From Atherinomorus stipes (taxonomy: Eukaryota; Chordata; Actinopteri; Atheriniformes; Atherinidae): 64,000 nucleotides of DNA. Under the pieces are notes generated by a model, which had not been told where the DNA came from, ran no database searches, and was given only the letters and a program-made list of their open reading frames with translations. Both the position numbers and the translations under genes were made by a program. The DNA lies in assembly GCA_023101725.1 (NCBI GenBank), contig JALJCO010012682.1:124001-188000 (forward strand), written 5' to 3'. Below, one piece after another: positions 1 through 13,060 of this stretch (the stretch's first letter is position 1; every line of letters begins with the position of its first letter).

Positions 1-142
1 CATACTATGAACTGAAAAGTGCATACAATTTAAATCTAATATTTCTTTCAACGTTTGGTCAAGCTAAATCCTAATGAATTTAAGTTTTATTTAAATTAAC
101 AGTAGTCATCTTTGCACTGATATGCAAAAACTGTTAGTAATA

Positions 143-1749
143 CAGTGAGTATGGAAAGTATTCAGATCCCTTTAAAGTTTTCACTCTGTTTTATTGCAGC
201 CATTTGCTAAAATCAAAAAGGTTCATTTTATTTCTCATTTATGTGCACTCAGGACTCCATTTTGGCATGACAGAAAAAAACAGAAATGCAGAAATTTTTG
301 CAAATTTAGTAAAAATGAAAAACTGAAATACTACATGGTCATAAGTATTCAGACCCTTTGCAGTGACACTTAAAGTATATGCTGTCCATTTCTTCTGATC
401 CTCCTTGAGAGGGTTCTACTCCTTCAATGGAGTCCAGCTGTGTTTAATTAAACTGATTGGACTTGGTTAGGAAAGGCACACACCTGTCTATATAAGACCT
501 TACAGCTCACAGTGCATGTCAGAGCAAATGAAGTCAAAGGAACTGCCCAAGGAGCTCAGAGACAGAATTATGGCGAGGCACAGATCTGGACAAGGTAACA
601 AAAGAATTTTTGCAGCACTTTTTTTTGCAGCACGGTGGCCTCCATAGTCCTTAAATAGAAGAAGTTTTTTGATGACCAGAACTCTTCCTAGACCTGGCCG
701 TCCAACCAAACTGAGCAATCATGAGAGAAGAGCCTTGGTGAGAGAGGTAAAGAAGCCAAAGATCACTGTGGCTGAGCTCCAGAGATGCAGTAGGGAGATG
801 GGAGAAAGTTCCACAAAGTCAACTATCACTGCAGCCTCCACCAGTCAGGGCTTTATGGCATTCCAATGGAAGCCTCTCCTTAGTGCAAGACATATGAAAG
901 CCCACATACAGTTTACCAAAAAACACATGAAGGACTCCCAGACTGTGAGAAATAAGATTCTCTGGTCTGATGAGACCAAGATTGAACTTTTTGGAGATAA
1001 TTCTAAGCGGTATGTATGGAGAAAACCAGGCACTACTCATCACCTGCCCAATACGATCCCAACAGTGAAACATGGTGGTAGCAGCATCATGCTATGGGGG
1101 TGTTTTTCAGCTGCAGGGACAGGACGACTGGTTGCAATTGGAGGAAAGATGAATGCGACCAAATGCAGAGATCGTGGAAGAAAACCTCCTCCAGAGTGCT
1201 CAGGACCTCCGACTGGGCCGAAGGTTCACCTTCCAACAAGACAATGACCCTCAGCACACAGCTAAAATAACAAAGGAGTTGCTTCGGAACAACTCTGTGG
1301 CCATTCTTGACTGGCCCAGCCAGAGCTCTGACTTAAACCCAATTGAGCATATCTGGAGAGACCTGAAAATGGCTGTCCACCAACATTCACCATCCAACCT
1401 GACAGAACTGGAGAGAATCTGCAAGGAAGAATGGCAGAAGATCCCCAAATATAGGTGTGAAAAACTTGCTGCATCATTTCCAAGAAGACTCATGGCTGTA
1501 CTAGCGCAAAAGGATGCTTCTACTCAGTACTGAGCAAAGGGTCTGAATACTTATGACCATGTGATATTTCAGTTTTTCTTTTTTAATGAATTTGCAAAAA
1601 TTTCTACATTTCTTTTTTTTTTCTGTCAAGATGGGTTGCTGAGTGTACATTAATGAGAAATAAAGTTACCTTTTTGATTTTAGCAAATAGCTGCAATGAA
1701 ACGAAGAGTGAAAAGTTTAAAGGGGTCTGAATACTTTCCGTACCAACTG
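143..1749 (+). mobile_element. Tc1/mariner-like DNA transposon, decayed copy
   Basis: The two ends form terminal inverted repeats: the left end starts CAGTGAGTATGGAAAG and the right end, read on the other strand, starts CAGTTGGTACGGAAAG; both continue TATTCAGA and CCCTTTAAA. A TA dinucleotide sits directly outside each end (141-142 and 1750-1751), the standard Tc1/mariner target duplication. The 1607-bp length is normal for fish Tc1 elements. The interior holds a broken transposase (separate entry). The copy cannot encode an active enzyme. It lies in the part of the mucin locus downstream of the last exon seen. Confidence 0.93.
528..1533 (+). pseudogene. Tc1-like transposase, broken by stops and a frameshift
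   Basis: A start at 528 opens a typical Tc1 N-terminus (KSKELPKELRDRIMARH), but a stop falls at about 645 and the frame is disturbed between 600 and 670. Reading resumes from 669 with the second helix-turn-helix part ([19 protein letters not shown]). The catalytic DDE blocks are present: [13 protein letters not shown] near 960-1005, [12 protein letters not shown] near 1235-1270, and DLNPIEHIW near 1330-1355. The last two lie in a different frame, so there is a one-base shift at about 1150-1175. The reading ends with a stop at 1531-1533. Cleavage of transposon ends is the family function; this copy is dead. Confidence 0.9.
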
Positions 1750-1751
1750 TA

Positions 1752-2646
1752 TAGGAAATTTATTTCCAGTCAACCTTTCACGCATTACAAATTTTTCAAC
1801 CATTGAGCATACACAATATTTTATGTTTGTTATCGTAGGAGGAATGAATGTTAAATCATATTATATCTATTTGCTAGTGAAACTATTCAGACCTCTTAAC
1901 TTTTACCACATTTAATTGTTCTGTGGATTTCATCTTACAGGCAAACATGACAATTTCCCATCCTTCCAGATTTAGAAGATAAAAACATTTTCTCCTAAAA
2001 CCTGGAGTGTTCAGTTGACTATTTAGGCATTGTGGTCTGAAAAAAGGAGCATGCAGAAGTAAAAGGCTCTTCACAGCTTACTCCATATAAATATTTAATT
2101 TTTTTTTTTTTATAAATGAAAAGCTGTACTGCTAAATGAACATCCAGTGTTAATTGTATTGCACAACAGTGAGCAAAACCTTCAGACCCTCAGTGTTATT
2201 CTCAAAGGTTCTGACACATTAAATGATATGTAGAACCGGAAACAATAAAAGGTCTTCCTACTCTGTCTTCATTTATCTGAAATGGAAAAAAGTAACTATA
2301 TAAAGATACCAACAAGAATGTGTGGTTGACACCTGAGGATGGAAAAAAGGGATAGCTCAGACACTTTTCCACAAACCTGGAAAACTTTTCTTAATTCAAG
2401 CTACAACCTCTCAGTTATTTTTCAAATATTTGCCTCTATTAAGCATTTAAGTTTCAATTATTCTGTGAGGAAATTTGAAGTTGAAAATTCAGATACACTT
2501 CCCATCTGACCCTATGGGGTTTGAAACAATGTGCCAGGAAAAATCAGTAAACTTCCTAAAACTTTGTTTCCAAAACTTGGTCATGGTCGTGTGTTGGTAA
2601 AAGTTGAAAACTAGCATTTTAAACCATGAGTAAAAGGTTTACTTAC
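1752..2646. other. Non-coding stretch downstream of the last mucin exon in the window
   Basis: No exon was found. The bases at 2641-2646 are the splice donor of the mucin exon ending at 2647, so on the minus strand this is intron sequence continuing past base 1. Around 1878-1912 the string CTATTCAGACCTCTTAACTT resembles a worn Tc1-type terminal repeat, but no partner end was seen. The rest is AT-rich and unremarkable. Confidence 0.5.
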
Positions 2647-5600
2647 GACAGATGTCTGGAGTTCTCCATGCAACGCAGACACCAGCCTCATTACAAGCTT
2701 GAGCATAAGCTGCAACTGCTGAGCAGAAACACTCACAGTCTCCACCAGTGTCACAGGCACACGAGTCTTGTACACAGTTCTCATAAAATGGATGGGGATG
2801 TATCTGTTTAAAAGAGATTATCAATTTTGAATTGCTAAACACTGTGTCTAAACCATACCACTTCAAAGAACAAACAGCTCCTACAAACCTTTTTGTGGCA
2901 GTCTTTGAATGTAGGTCCTTTAATGATGCTGCACATCATTTGTGCCCACTTTTGTCGTTGGGGTGCTGCGACACAAGCGTCAACATTCTCTTCCACATCT
3001 GGGCAGCTGCTGGATACTTTCCAGCTGTTTGCAAATTCTAACTGATTACTCACTACCAGCTGACCCTGGGTGGTGAAATCATTCTGTCCATCACCATCAA
3101 AATTTCCACATAAGCCACAAACCTCACCCTGCACAAACACAGAACAGACACTAGGTCACTTGCATGTTAAAGACCCACAAAGTAAATTTTAAACCTTAAA
3201 AGTATGCGTTTCTGGCTCGTTTAGATGGTACACCAACATTCATTATGTGCATTTTTGAGCCGTCACTGCCCAGTGGCATCCCAAGGCTCAGAAACTGCAT
3301 TATGTAACTTTTGTGTCCAGGACGGGGTCGTGACGTTGCACCTGACTACTGGTTGTGCACCGCGTCACATACTAGCAAATGGATGTGAACCAGATATGAA
3401 CACAGCGGGTGTTTTGAACACGCATCATGTCGGATTCGGCAAAGAAACATAAGGAAACATCACCTGAGAGAGGAAAAGAAAGAGAGGAAGGGACAGAACA
3501 AGAGTGAAGACAAGACTGTTTTTCTGGCTGGAGTGAGCTCACAGAACAGGTGGGATGAAAATGGATGCCAGTTTAGCCATCCATAGCTGAGAAAATTGCT
3601 AAAAATTATTACATTATTGTTCCAAACCTTTATATGTCACGAAAAGAAATTGTGAGCAAACAATACCTAAAAGTACAAATGAGAAAACAGTTAATGAGAA
3701 ACATGTAAGCTCCTTTTCTTAGAAATTGATGTGTTGAACTGCAGGTGGAAAGCTGGGCCACCTTGGATTCATGTACTATTTCCCTATATCATTCATTCAA
3801 GGTGTGAAAAATCTTTTCCTGAGTAAACACAATCGCTCATTGGTTAGAACACACAGACCTATATTTCCTAGATCAAACAAAAATGTTAATATTGAGATAC
3901 ATGCAATTGTGGGCTGTACAAATATAAATACATGGTTTAAATAAGCCACTTCCATCCTGACAATAAGATCAAAGCAATAATTCATTGTTATTGTTTTTTT
4001 AAATAATAGTTATGTTCTAATGTAAGAATAAAAACATATTTGTTAACAGCCAAAGCAATGTAGAACACAGATCTAGAGTTACAGATAAAATTGACTTCCT
4101 TATTTGAATAATATTAGGCTTCTGTGTAATCAGTGCAGCTGAGAGAATGACACACTTTATCTGACTTAAAAGCTTGATTTACACTGTAGTTTAGACTCTG
4201 TAAAAATGCAGATCTGTGGCTGAAATAATAGTTTAGCACCTTGAGTAAAACTGCTAAGAACAGTAATTTTCTGGGTGCTGTTAGTTAAAATGGGCCTAAC
4301 TAATGTAAAATGTTGGCTACTTCTGCTAAAAGCATTTTGTTTGGCAGTGAAAAAGTTGATGAGGCAGTTTCACCATTCACCTTCTTCTTCTGATTCTCTG
4401 ACAGGACACTAAGATCAATGTGACCTGCCGTATCATTGGTGTATCATTTATACGTCAGCAGACATTCATAAACTGCTTTTCCACATGTCAGTAGAGGAGA
4501 AAAGTCAATCAAGGATTTAGACGTATGCTTACACTATCTCAACCAAACAGGACATGGACACTGCCCCTCCCCTGGAATCAGATAGTCTAATTTGTCCCTC
4601 TTAAAAACGTCCCTGCTCCGACACAGGCAGAGTCCCGTCAGAGCTTCATCAGATATCAAGTCTGCTGACCTTCTACAGGCTCTCCGGCTGCAACCTGGAC
4701 CAGCCCTTGGTTGCAACTGAATTTATCTTTATTCACTTTATTCCTTTTGTACAATTGAATTTCTGTATATATACTTCTTGAACTTGCCATGGCTCATTTC
4801 TTCATTTTTTTTCTACAGCAAGGTACAGGAGTCTGACATGGAAGTAGAAATTCCAGACTATCTAAAATGTTGATTATACCATTATATATTTTTTTTAAAG
4901 GTGCATACTCAGCTTGTAGACTTAGCTTGTAGAAGTAAATGTAGGCTTATGTCCTGTCTGGAGGACGTCATCTCAGAAAACACAGACCATACACATGCAT
5001 ATTGAAATTTCAAAGTACAATATTTGTTCAGCTTTCAATGTCATTTGAAAAACTCTTATACATGTTTGAACAGCTCAGTACTGTATGTTTGTGTGAAGTA
5101 TAACATACATATCCAAATACATAAAGCTACTCACAGGTAATGGCCCTCATTTCTAAATTTTGCAAAAGACGTTTGGGGCCATTATGAAACATACGAATGT
5201 ATCATCTTCACAAACAAGTACTGTGACTTACAGTGTGGTGCGGTTCCAGAAGAATGCGAACAGTTGTTTTGCGATCCCACATCACTGCCAGACCAATGTC
5301 AGATTCTACCACCAGGTACAAGCCGACCCTCCTTATTCTGTACTTAATCTGTGGGCCGGATTCCAGATCCTCTTCTTCATATTTACCCTTTGACAGTTTG
5401 ATTTCCATTCTCTGTAATGTAAAACAATCTCATTAGCCATCTTTTAATAAGGGGGAAAAAAAGAGAAAAAAAAAGCCTATTTAATTATGTAGAACTATTT
5501 GGTTATAGAAAATAAAGGTGTCTGGTCTTACCCCGACTTGAACTCTGACAATTTTGGAGCAAGTGGTACCTGTAGTTCCACATTCGACATTTTCTGTGAT

Positions 5601-8600
5601 TACTCCAAAGTTGTTTTCAACTGTTTTATTGCCACATTTATTCTTAAAAGAGAGAAATTCATTGAACAATTAGTGTTTTTTAAAACATTCCATCTATCAA
5701 AACAAACCTCAGAAAAAGTAGATCATAAATTAGATCTATATATAACTTGTCCCCAGAAGATCAGCATCATGAAGCTATTACAGCTGCATGAGAAATGTAA
5801 AATTTTAGAGTATTTTAGAGCATTAACTTTTATCTTGATATTACAGATTTCTAAGGTTCTGAGTTAATCATAAGCATTAAACCCATTCCATCTTTCCACA
5901 GTTTTTCCCCGCTTACTTCCCCCTCTTTTGTCTAAATCACTAAATTGATTTTGGCATGATCTTGATTTACCTTGGCAGCAATATATGCACAACTTCCTTG
6001 AAACCCATATGTTCGCTGATCAAATGTATTGTAGTGGCCACTTCCATAAATAACACAGGTCCCTGGACATTTTTTCTCCGTACACTCCCATTTCCCACTT
6101 TTGCAGGTACTAGATTTTTCAGAAAAGGTGCAACATAACGCAGTGTTTGAATATTTTCAGTAGATTGTGCAGATTAACATGATAATTATTCCATATTATA
6201 CATCTGATTAAAACATGTCTTTACCAAGTGTTACAGTCTTTTGGAATTTGAGCTCCATGGGCAAAAAGTTGATCATTATGTTTACATGGACATTCACTTT
6301 CTTTCACACAGGAGCCCTTGCCATCATCAAGGAGGCCATCAGGACACCGACATCCAGACTCACAATCTGTGGAGTCCTGTAAGGGCAGAAACATCACTTA
6401 TAGAAAAAGAAAAAAAAAATGGGCAATATCATGATGTTATAGATTATTGTGTTTGTACGTAAACTGTATGTTACACAACAAGACATACATACCACAGTTA
6501 CTTTTGGAACTAATATACAAAACTCTGCTGTTTGAGACTGAGAGGTCAACAAAGACATAGTCAGAAAAGCAACTCACACAATCATTATTGTCCAGATTTA
6601 AACAAGTGCGAGCACATTGCAGTCCAAGTTCTCCTCTGCCTGCAGAGGAACAGTTGAAGAACACTTTTGGAGATTTACATCCTGTAACAAAGAAAAAGAC
6701 AAAGAAACTGCATGAACATACACTACACCAATCAAACTGTCATGTTGGAAAATAAGGAGTTACTAAGCAACCTGACCTGATAAGCGGGTTTTCCAGGAAT
6801 GACAATGAAGCATTCCATTGTTACATACACTGGAAAAATAATGACAAGCACATGATTACTAATATGTTTATGAAACAGATTCACTTCCATCCATTAACAT
6901 ACACACATGCTGTTTTTACAGTCATAAATTATTCAATAAATGTTTTCAGCTAACTCACCAGTGTTCACTGTTAATGGTGACAGACTTTCCTGGCTTAACA
7001 TAGACTCCATTATGGTAACAGGAACATTTGGCCATAGGGACACAAATTTCATGTTCATTCAGATAAAAACCCTCAGCACAAGAGCATCCATCTACAGGCA
7101 AGAAGTCAGAGCTGCAACTTTGCTGTTCAGAGCCCAGTGATCTGCATGTCAGCTGGCATCTCTGCTTGTACGAGAAAACCTGGGATGCTGGGCAGCTCTT
7201 TATGTATTTATCTGTTGCGTGGATGAGATAAAGATAGTTATTTAAATAAATCAATCAATCAAATTTGATTTATATAGCACTTTTCATGCAAAACAGCTTT
7301 ACAAAGTGCTTCACATATTAATAACAACACATTACATCAACAGTCCCCCAAGTTTAAAAAACACACATACACACGCACACACACACATACAGGTGTATAC
7401 ATAAAAGAATTAGTCTAAATCAAATACTAAATCAAATACTTGGTTAAAAGAGGTCAGTGATCAAAACAGAATTATAAAAACCATAAACTAGTTAAAAAAG
7501 ATAAATAAGTAAATAAATAAAGAGATAAAAAGAATAAAGAAGACCAACTTATAAAGGAAGAAAACCTAGTTATGAGCTAAACCAAAAAGGTAGGTCTTGA
7601 GCCTTTTTTAAAAAACAGGGACAGTCTCTGCAGCCCTGAGGCCCTCAGGCAGGCTTTTCCAAAGGCCGGGTCCATAATGGAAAAACAACACAGGTTTTGG
7701 TCCGAACCTTGGGAACAACCAGAGGGCCAGTAACTGGACCTCAGGGTCTGCGAGGGCTCATACCTTAAAACTAGGTCAGATAAATATGAAGGCCCAAGAA
7801 CATTAAGACATTTATAAACCACTAAAAGAACCTTAAAATCAATCCTGAAACGCACGGGGAGCCAATGTAGCGATTTTAAGATTGGTGTAATGTGTTCCCG
7901 CCCTCTAGTCCTAGTCAGAACACGTGCGACTGAGTACTGAAGTAGCTGTAAACTAGAAATACTCTTTTTAGGTAGACCATGGAGCAGGGCATTACAGTAA
8001 TCTATTCTACTAAAAACAAAAGCATGCATCAGCACCTCTGTGGCAAGAAAAAGAAATGGGCGGACTCTGGCAATTTTTTTAAGATGATAAAAACCTGTCT
8101 TTGTGACATTTCCGATATGTTAGATTAAATTAAATTCAGAATCAATAAGAACACCCAGATTTCTCATGCACACAAAAGATTTTTTTTCCGTCTAAAAGTA
8201 AGGAAGTTTCATTTTTATCTCCAAAAATCATTAGTTATGATTAAATTGACTCTTACCACACACTGTCTCTTTCCAGTTTGTCAAGTACACTCCGTTTGCG
8301 GCACAAGCTCGAGCATAAGAGGAGAAGACGGCACACAGACAGGCATCGCTCTTCTCACAGTTACAGCTAGAATAAAGGCATCGCTACAGGAGACAGAAAA
8401 GTGTTAGAAAATAAAGCCTCATAAAATCCAATGAAAGGCTGAGGTAAAGGTTTTACTGTACCTTATAGTACAGCTCAGGATTCACCACTGATCGACACTG
8501 GGTGAATGTACTGTTCGAGCTTAAGAGCAAAGTGCACCAGTGCTTGGCGTACCGTTCTGGGAAAGAACAACACTTTTGTTTGGAATGTCTTTACTACTGT

Positions 8601-11600
8601 TGATTTAGATCTAATAAATCCATGGCAGAAAATAATAATTTAAGCATCACACTTGACTAACAAAAGAGGCTGTTTACCATTTTCCACACTGAGGGAACAG
8701 GGGTTATCCAGTCTGTCATCTCTGTCTCTGCAGGAGGTCTTTGCCTTCCAAGAATTACTGAAAGTTGCTGCAGTTCCCTCCACAATCCCCTGAGGAGTCT
8801 TCATGTCATCAGAGAGGACCATGTTAAAGTTCCCACATAACCCTGGAAAACAGCGTTGTCAGAATTAAATAAGTATAAAACGGAATTAAGAAATGTACTG
8901 TAGGTACGACACAATCATATTGTGGCTGGTATAACAAACAGGATTTATTTGATTTGGTCCTGGACCGGGAGAAAAAGAAAACAGCAACATGACTTTTCTG
9001 TTTGGCTCTTCCACTGGAGATTTATCAGAGATATCAAAATACAGTGTTCCAAATTATATTAAAGTTTTAAAAAGAAAATATAGAGCTGAAGATGTACAAG
9101 TTGTCAGTGGGGTTGAGGTCAAGGAGTTTTTTCTTCATACCCATAGCTGCCAAACATTCAGTTGTATTTTATGCAGCAGTGGTAAATGATCAGTTAAAAA
9201 CTGCACATATACTCTTAAATCTACCCATGTAATCATTATTCCAGCCCAAAATATCTCTCCATCACCACCTTGCTGACATTGTAGCCATGGTGGGACAGAA
9301 TGGCCATTCACCAACCATCCAGTACTCCATCCATCTGGACTAACCAGGGTAGCACAACATTCATCCATTAATAAAACTGAAAATGAGTTTTATGTATTTC
9401 TGAGCCCACTGCATCTTACATCATCTTACATACATGATGTATGCTCAACGCACATCATGTATTTATAAAAAGGAAGGAAAAATGTCAGACCTCAGTGAGA
9501 GCTGCACGTCTGTAAAAACTCTTACCAACCCCTGCCATTCGTGCCGAAAGGCAGGAATTGGTCATTTGCACCGTATAGAAAGAACCAATCGATGCCTTTA
9601 CTGTATGTCTCATCTCTGTCCCTCCCTTCTCCCTGTCCCCACGTGGACCGCTCTGTGCACCGCTCACTAAACAAATATAGCTAACGGACTGCTAACTGCT
9701 GCTGTGCCAAAAAAAAACCTAAACCAAAACTAAACAACAGATAAGGATCAAGTCTTGGCGTTCACGTTTGCAATGTGGACTTTTTACACCGCAAAAAAAG
9801 TTGGATGTAAGTGAATCAAGACTTTAGAAACGTGGTTCATCAGCTGTTTACTAGCAAGCTAACACGCTATCCATTCGGCTGTTATCAGTCAACCTGCTCG
9901 TGAAACATCGCACGTCCCTGCACTCTGAAGGCGTGGTTTCGGATGGTGTGTTTTTTTAAAAATATGGCGTGTTCAAACTGTTTTTCCAACATTGCCAACC
10001 CTAGCTTTCATCAAACTGCGCTTTTGAAGACTAACAGTGAGGAATAATTGGAGGAACTTTTCTTATATTACACCCAACATAACTACTTTTATGCTAATGT
10101 TTATTTTGTAAAATATTAAACTCACCTCGTGTCTTTGTTCTGTAGCTCTGCTCCAGGCTGATGTAGGCTTGCATGGTGGGGACATGCTGGATCTGAATTT
10201 GAAGCCCAAAACTGGTCTGAAGGATTATGTGGAAGGATGACGCATCAAATATGTTGATGTCTCCTTTGATTAGAGAGAAATACAAAATCAGAAAGATCCC
10301 CCTCTGGAGTAAAAGCTAAAAAGACAAATATTTGTTTGCAGCTCTTTTTGTTTGACCAACCTGACTTGTATGGCAAATTGATGGGCTGCATATTCATCTT
10401 AACTGTGCCGTCAGGGGTGAATGTTAATACCTGAATTAACACAGAACTGGTTAACAGAGTTCTTCAGACAGCAGTGTAAGTTCCAAGAAATGTCTATATT
10501 ATCAAACTCACATTGTTTCTGTCATTGTTCAGCAAGATTTTCAGGGTCTTCAGACACGTGTCAAACTGTTGATGTGCACATGGCACCAGCTGGACCAGGA
10601 TGGTAAATTTTGGACTTGTACCATCCTAAAAATGTTCATATTGAGCACACAAACATGGTAATTTAGTTTTCTGGCACTAAATTCCTATAAATGAAATCTT
10701 CTGCAACTTAACTGTATTTAACTTTAACTGACTGACCTTGCTGTCTACTTTGGCCAGGGTGTAGTAACAGTCACCGTGGAAGGTGTAGGTTTTCCCATCA
10801 AAGGTAGTGAAATGTGAACCCTCTTCAACTGCACATGTAGCAGGTGCTTCAAGACTCATACAATCCCACATTCCCCCAACACATGTACTGGAAAAAAACA
10901 TTTAGTTGTAATGAAACATCAGTATACTGCAAAAACACCTTCTGCATTTCAAAATGTCTGACATACCATTCCTCTCGGCCCTGACGGTAAACCTCTCCAG
11001 GATTATAGATTTTACCATGTTTGCACTGACATTCAGACTGAGCAATGCACCCCCTCTTGGAAATATCATCAAACACAGTTCCTGAAGGAATCAGATTAAT
11101 TTGAGAGTAATTATGCAGTGTAACAATAGTTCAATCTGACTCATATGCAAAGGTAACCAACCAGGAGGACAGAAGCAGCCGTCCATTTTGTGGTCTTCAC
11201 ACAGTGAACTTGTGTCCTGAAGAGTACAAGTGTCCATGCAAGGTGAACCGCTCTCTTCATACACCATGTTGTATGGACACTGTATAGCTGCAAGGATATT
11301 TGGTGTTAATAACTGGAGAGAAGAGGGAATTAATGGGAATTCTTTAACAGTACATCAAATATGTCACACCACACAGGGGCAGTGGTACCCTAGCGGTTAA
11401 AGAGGTGGACCCAAACCTGGGGGGACCCAGATTCAAATGAGATCACTTCAGTGCTCTGTGTGGTCTCCAGATCATATAGTACATAAATATCAATATGATA
11501 ACCAAAACAAGAGAAAATAAGGATCCTTACCACAGAACTCAGTTGTCCTCCAGTTGGGAGGCCATCCGCCAGCATGAGAACACTGTCGAGAGAACTCTGA

Positions 11601-12988
11601 CAATGTGCTGCAGACACAGGAGTCGTTTGTACTGTTGTTACAGCCACACATGTCCTGCACACATGCCTGGATGTAAGGTTCAGGGTTGATCAATTTGGTG
11701 CACGAGTTCCAGGACTCTGAATGGAGCAGCTGTTCACAGGTGGTTTGCTAAAAGAGAAACATTAAGTAAGAAGCAGAGGTCTAGTTAATATTTTACTACT
11801 TAGAAAACCATCACTATTTAAAAAATCTAATGGATGATAAACTCACAAACTCCTTGCATGAATCCAAGACATTCACATCCTCCAGTGATTCTTCCTCTTC
11901 CTCATAGGGATCCTCACAATCATCATTGGGAATATGAGCTTTATGTTTGTTGCCAAACTCAATTGGGCTGATTTTGCGACCTGTGTATTACCAATTTATA
12001 GTATCACAGGCTGAAGACATCAATTAATACAAAACTGGTCTAAAAAGGAGGGAAATACATACCATTAAGAATGAACTCGTTGAAAACTGGATCACCATTG
12101 AAATCTCCACAAAGTCCACAAGTGCGGTTTACATAGTCATGATCGATTTCCACCTGAAACACAAAGCCAACGGGTCTTTTAGACACATAGATAAAGTTGT
12201 ATCTCAATGATAGAATAATGTCAGAATGCAAGAAGATTTATCTTGAAGGAGTCAAAATAATCTCTGCATCATACAGTAAACACTTGTTCAAGTTTTGAAG
12301 AGTTCAAGTTTTACCATAACGGCATCAGCACCGTTCCACATGACAGTCAATCCAACTTTGGATTGGAGTTTGATGTAAACAGCATTTTTTTCCACCTGTA
12401 CTCCTCCGTGGTGGAATGGCAATGGGATCCTAGATTTAAGAAAAAAAAAAAAAAAAAGTTAAACATTGACCTGTATTAAACAAACATTACAATTGTTTCT
12501 CTTTTATTCTTTTTTTTTTTTTTTTTTAACTTACTGCTTACTGTTGACAGCAACCCAATCTTTGCTGAGGTGGAAAGAAAGGTCGTTGATGGTAACCACA
12601 ACATAACTCACTGCAGGATTTCCATCATTTTCTGTTCTTTTCATGTGCACTGAAAACTCCTGATATGCTTCATGACAGTCAGAGACCAGATTGTATTCAC
12701 ACAACCCGGGAAACTGGTACACATCGCCATCAAAGGTCTTGAAGTGTTCTCGGCCCCATGTGCTGCAGATGCTGCTGACGTGGTTGCGAACTGGAAAAGA
12801 TTTACATAGAAACAAGTTTGAGACAAGAAATTTTCAGTGAACACAGTCCCATACAAGTCTTTTACACCACAATTTAGTTTTGAAAAGCATAACATTGAAA
12901 AAAATCTCTTACATAGTCTGGCTTGAACCTCGATGAAACTGGCAACAGAAAGAGCAAGGAAACACGACCACACCGTTCTCCACCTCAT
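2647..12988 (-). CDS. Gel-forming mucin (MUC2/MUC5-like), N-terminal D1-D2-D'-D3 exons; 3' part outside window
   Basis: Secreted mucin that polymerises into mucus. Coding exons, 5' to 3': 12988-12913, 12790-12535, 12429-12315, 12153-12063, 11980-11847, 11747-11531, 11287-11162, 11081-10967, 10887-10737, 10625-10512, 10430-10361, 10263-10126, 8842-8678, 8556-8462, 8383-8257, 7211-6959, 6829-6777, 6681-6578, 6376-6225, 6109-5971, 5642-5532, 5411-5232, 3128-2889, 2803-2647. All junctions are GT/AG and keep frame: 3379 nt, about 1126 residues, no stop. Residues 1-23 are a signal peptide; ATG 12988 was chosen because the upstream codon at 12997 is GTG. VWD1 is at about 30-180 (CGLC at 161-164), C8/TIL at 215-376, VWD2 at 390-560, C8/TIL at 590-747, TIL' at 766-850, VWD3 at 866-1030 (CGLC at 998-1001), then C8-3. 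The D2 start ([17 protein letters not shown]) is closest to MUC2 as I recall it. Paralogue uncertain; the PTS repeats and C-terminus lie before base 1. Confidence 0.93.
3129..5231 (-). other. Large mucin intron between VWD3 exons
   Basis: A 2.1-kb intron separates the exons at 5232-5411 and 2889-3128. No coding homology was recognised. Part of it (about 3215-3540) is visibly richer in CpG than its surroundings and contains a short open stretch starting ATG at 3428 with lysine/glutamate-rich codons. That could be the edge of an old non-autonomous transposon, but no terminal repeats were found. Confidence 0.4.
7243..8232 (-). mobile_element. LINE 3' fragment (L2/CR1-type reverse transcriptase C-terminus) in a mucin intron
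   Basis: Minus-strand translation gives the C-terminal part of a fish LINE reverse transcriptase: a [16 protein letters not shown] block, then [33 protein letters not shown] and [14 protein letters not shown], roughly 8035 down to 7577. Recognisable RT sequence with breaks extends to about 8230. The 3' tail near 7243-7275 reads, on the minus strand, as an AAATTTGATTGATTGATT-type repeat, the usual short-repeat LINE tail. It is 5'-truncated like most LINE insertions. It has the same orientation as the mucin and lies in the intron between exons 8257-8383 and 6959-7211. Confidence 0.85.
8843..9449 (-). other. Mucin intron sequence, no feature seen
   Basis: Between the exon ending at 8842 and repeat copy A there are about 600 bases without recognisable coding homology, RNA gene or terminal repeats. 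A short imperfect repetition of a CATCATGTA-type string occurs at 9420-9460 at the edge of copy A. Confidence 0.4.
9450..10010 (+). repeat. Interspersed repeat family copy A (non-autonomous DNA element), in a mucin intron
   Basis: This block shares long near-identical strings with 14150-14590, 16030-16135 and 16452-16920: GCTAACGGACTGCTAACTGC, TGTGGACTTTTTACAC, and the end CCAACATTGCCAACCCTAGC. It looks 5'-truncated, since the start seen in the copy at 14073 is not present. It is inside the mucin intron between exons 10126-10263 and 8678-8842. No coding capacity was seen. Confidence 0.75.
11365..11490 (+). mobile_element. tRNA-derived SINE fragment
   Basis: The sequence contains a box-A-like TAGCGGTTAAAGAGGTGG and, about 35 bases on, a box-B-like CAGATTCAAATGAG, the spacing of an RNA polymerase III promoter in tRNA-derived SINEs. 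It sits in a mucin intron between exons 11531-11747 and 11162-11287. There is no clear tail or target duplication. It is a SINE relic rather than a working tRNA, since no cloverleaf could be drawn. Confidence 0.5.
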
Positions 12989-13019
12989 TGTTGCCACTCT
13001 GGGCTTGCTATCACCAAAG

Positions 13020-13060
13020 CTGGAAGTAGTAAGACTGTACTTTTCTGCTGTTTATATTCA
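13020..13060 (-). promoter_or_regulatory. Putative mucin core promoter (TATA-like)
   Basis: On the minus strand AATATAAA at 13058-13051 lies 63 bases upstream of the signal-peptide ATG at 12988. A TATA box there would put transcription start near 13020-13030 and give a 5' UTR of about 35 bases, in keeping with short mucin leaders. Position and motif are the only evidence. Confidence 0.4.

Noticed and set aside
8989..9189. Plus-strand 66-codon frame in a mucin intron
   Set aside because: No motif, splice context or neighbour support; it lies antisense within an intron of a well-supported gene.
12991..12997. Upstream GTG as the mucin start
   Set aside because: The codon is GTG, not ATG; the ATG at 12988 gives a clean signal peptide and is the better start.
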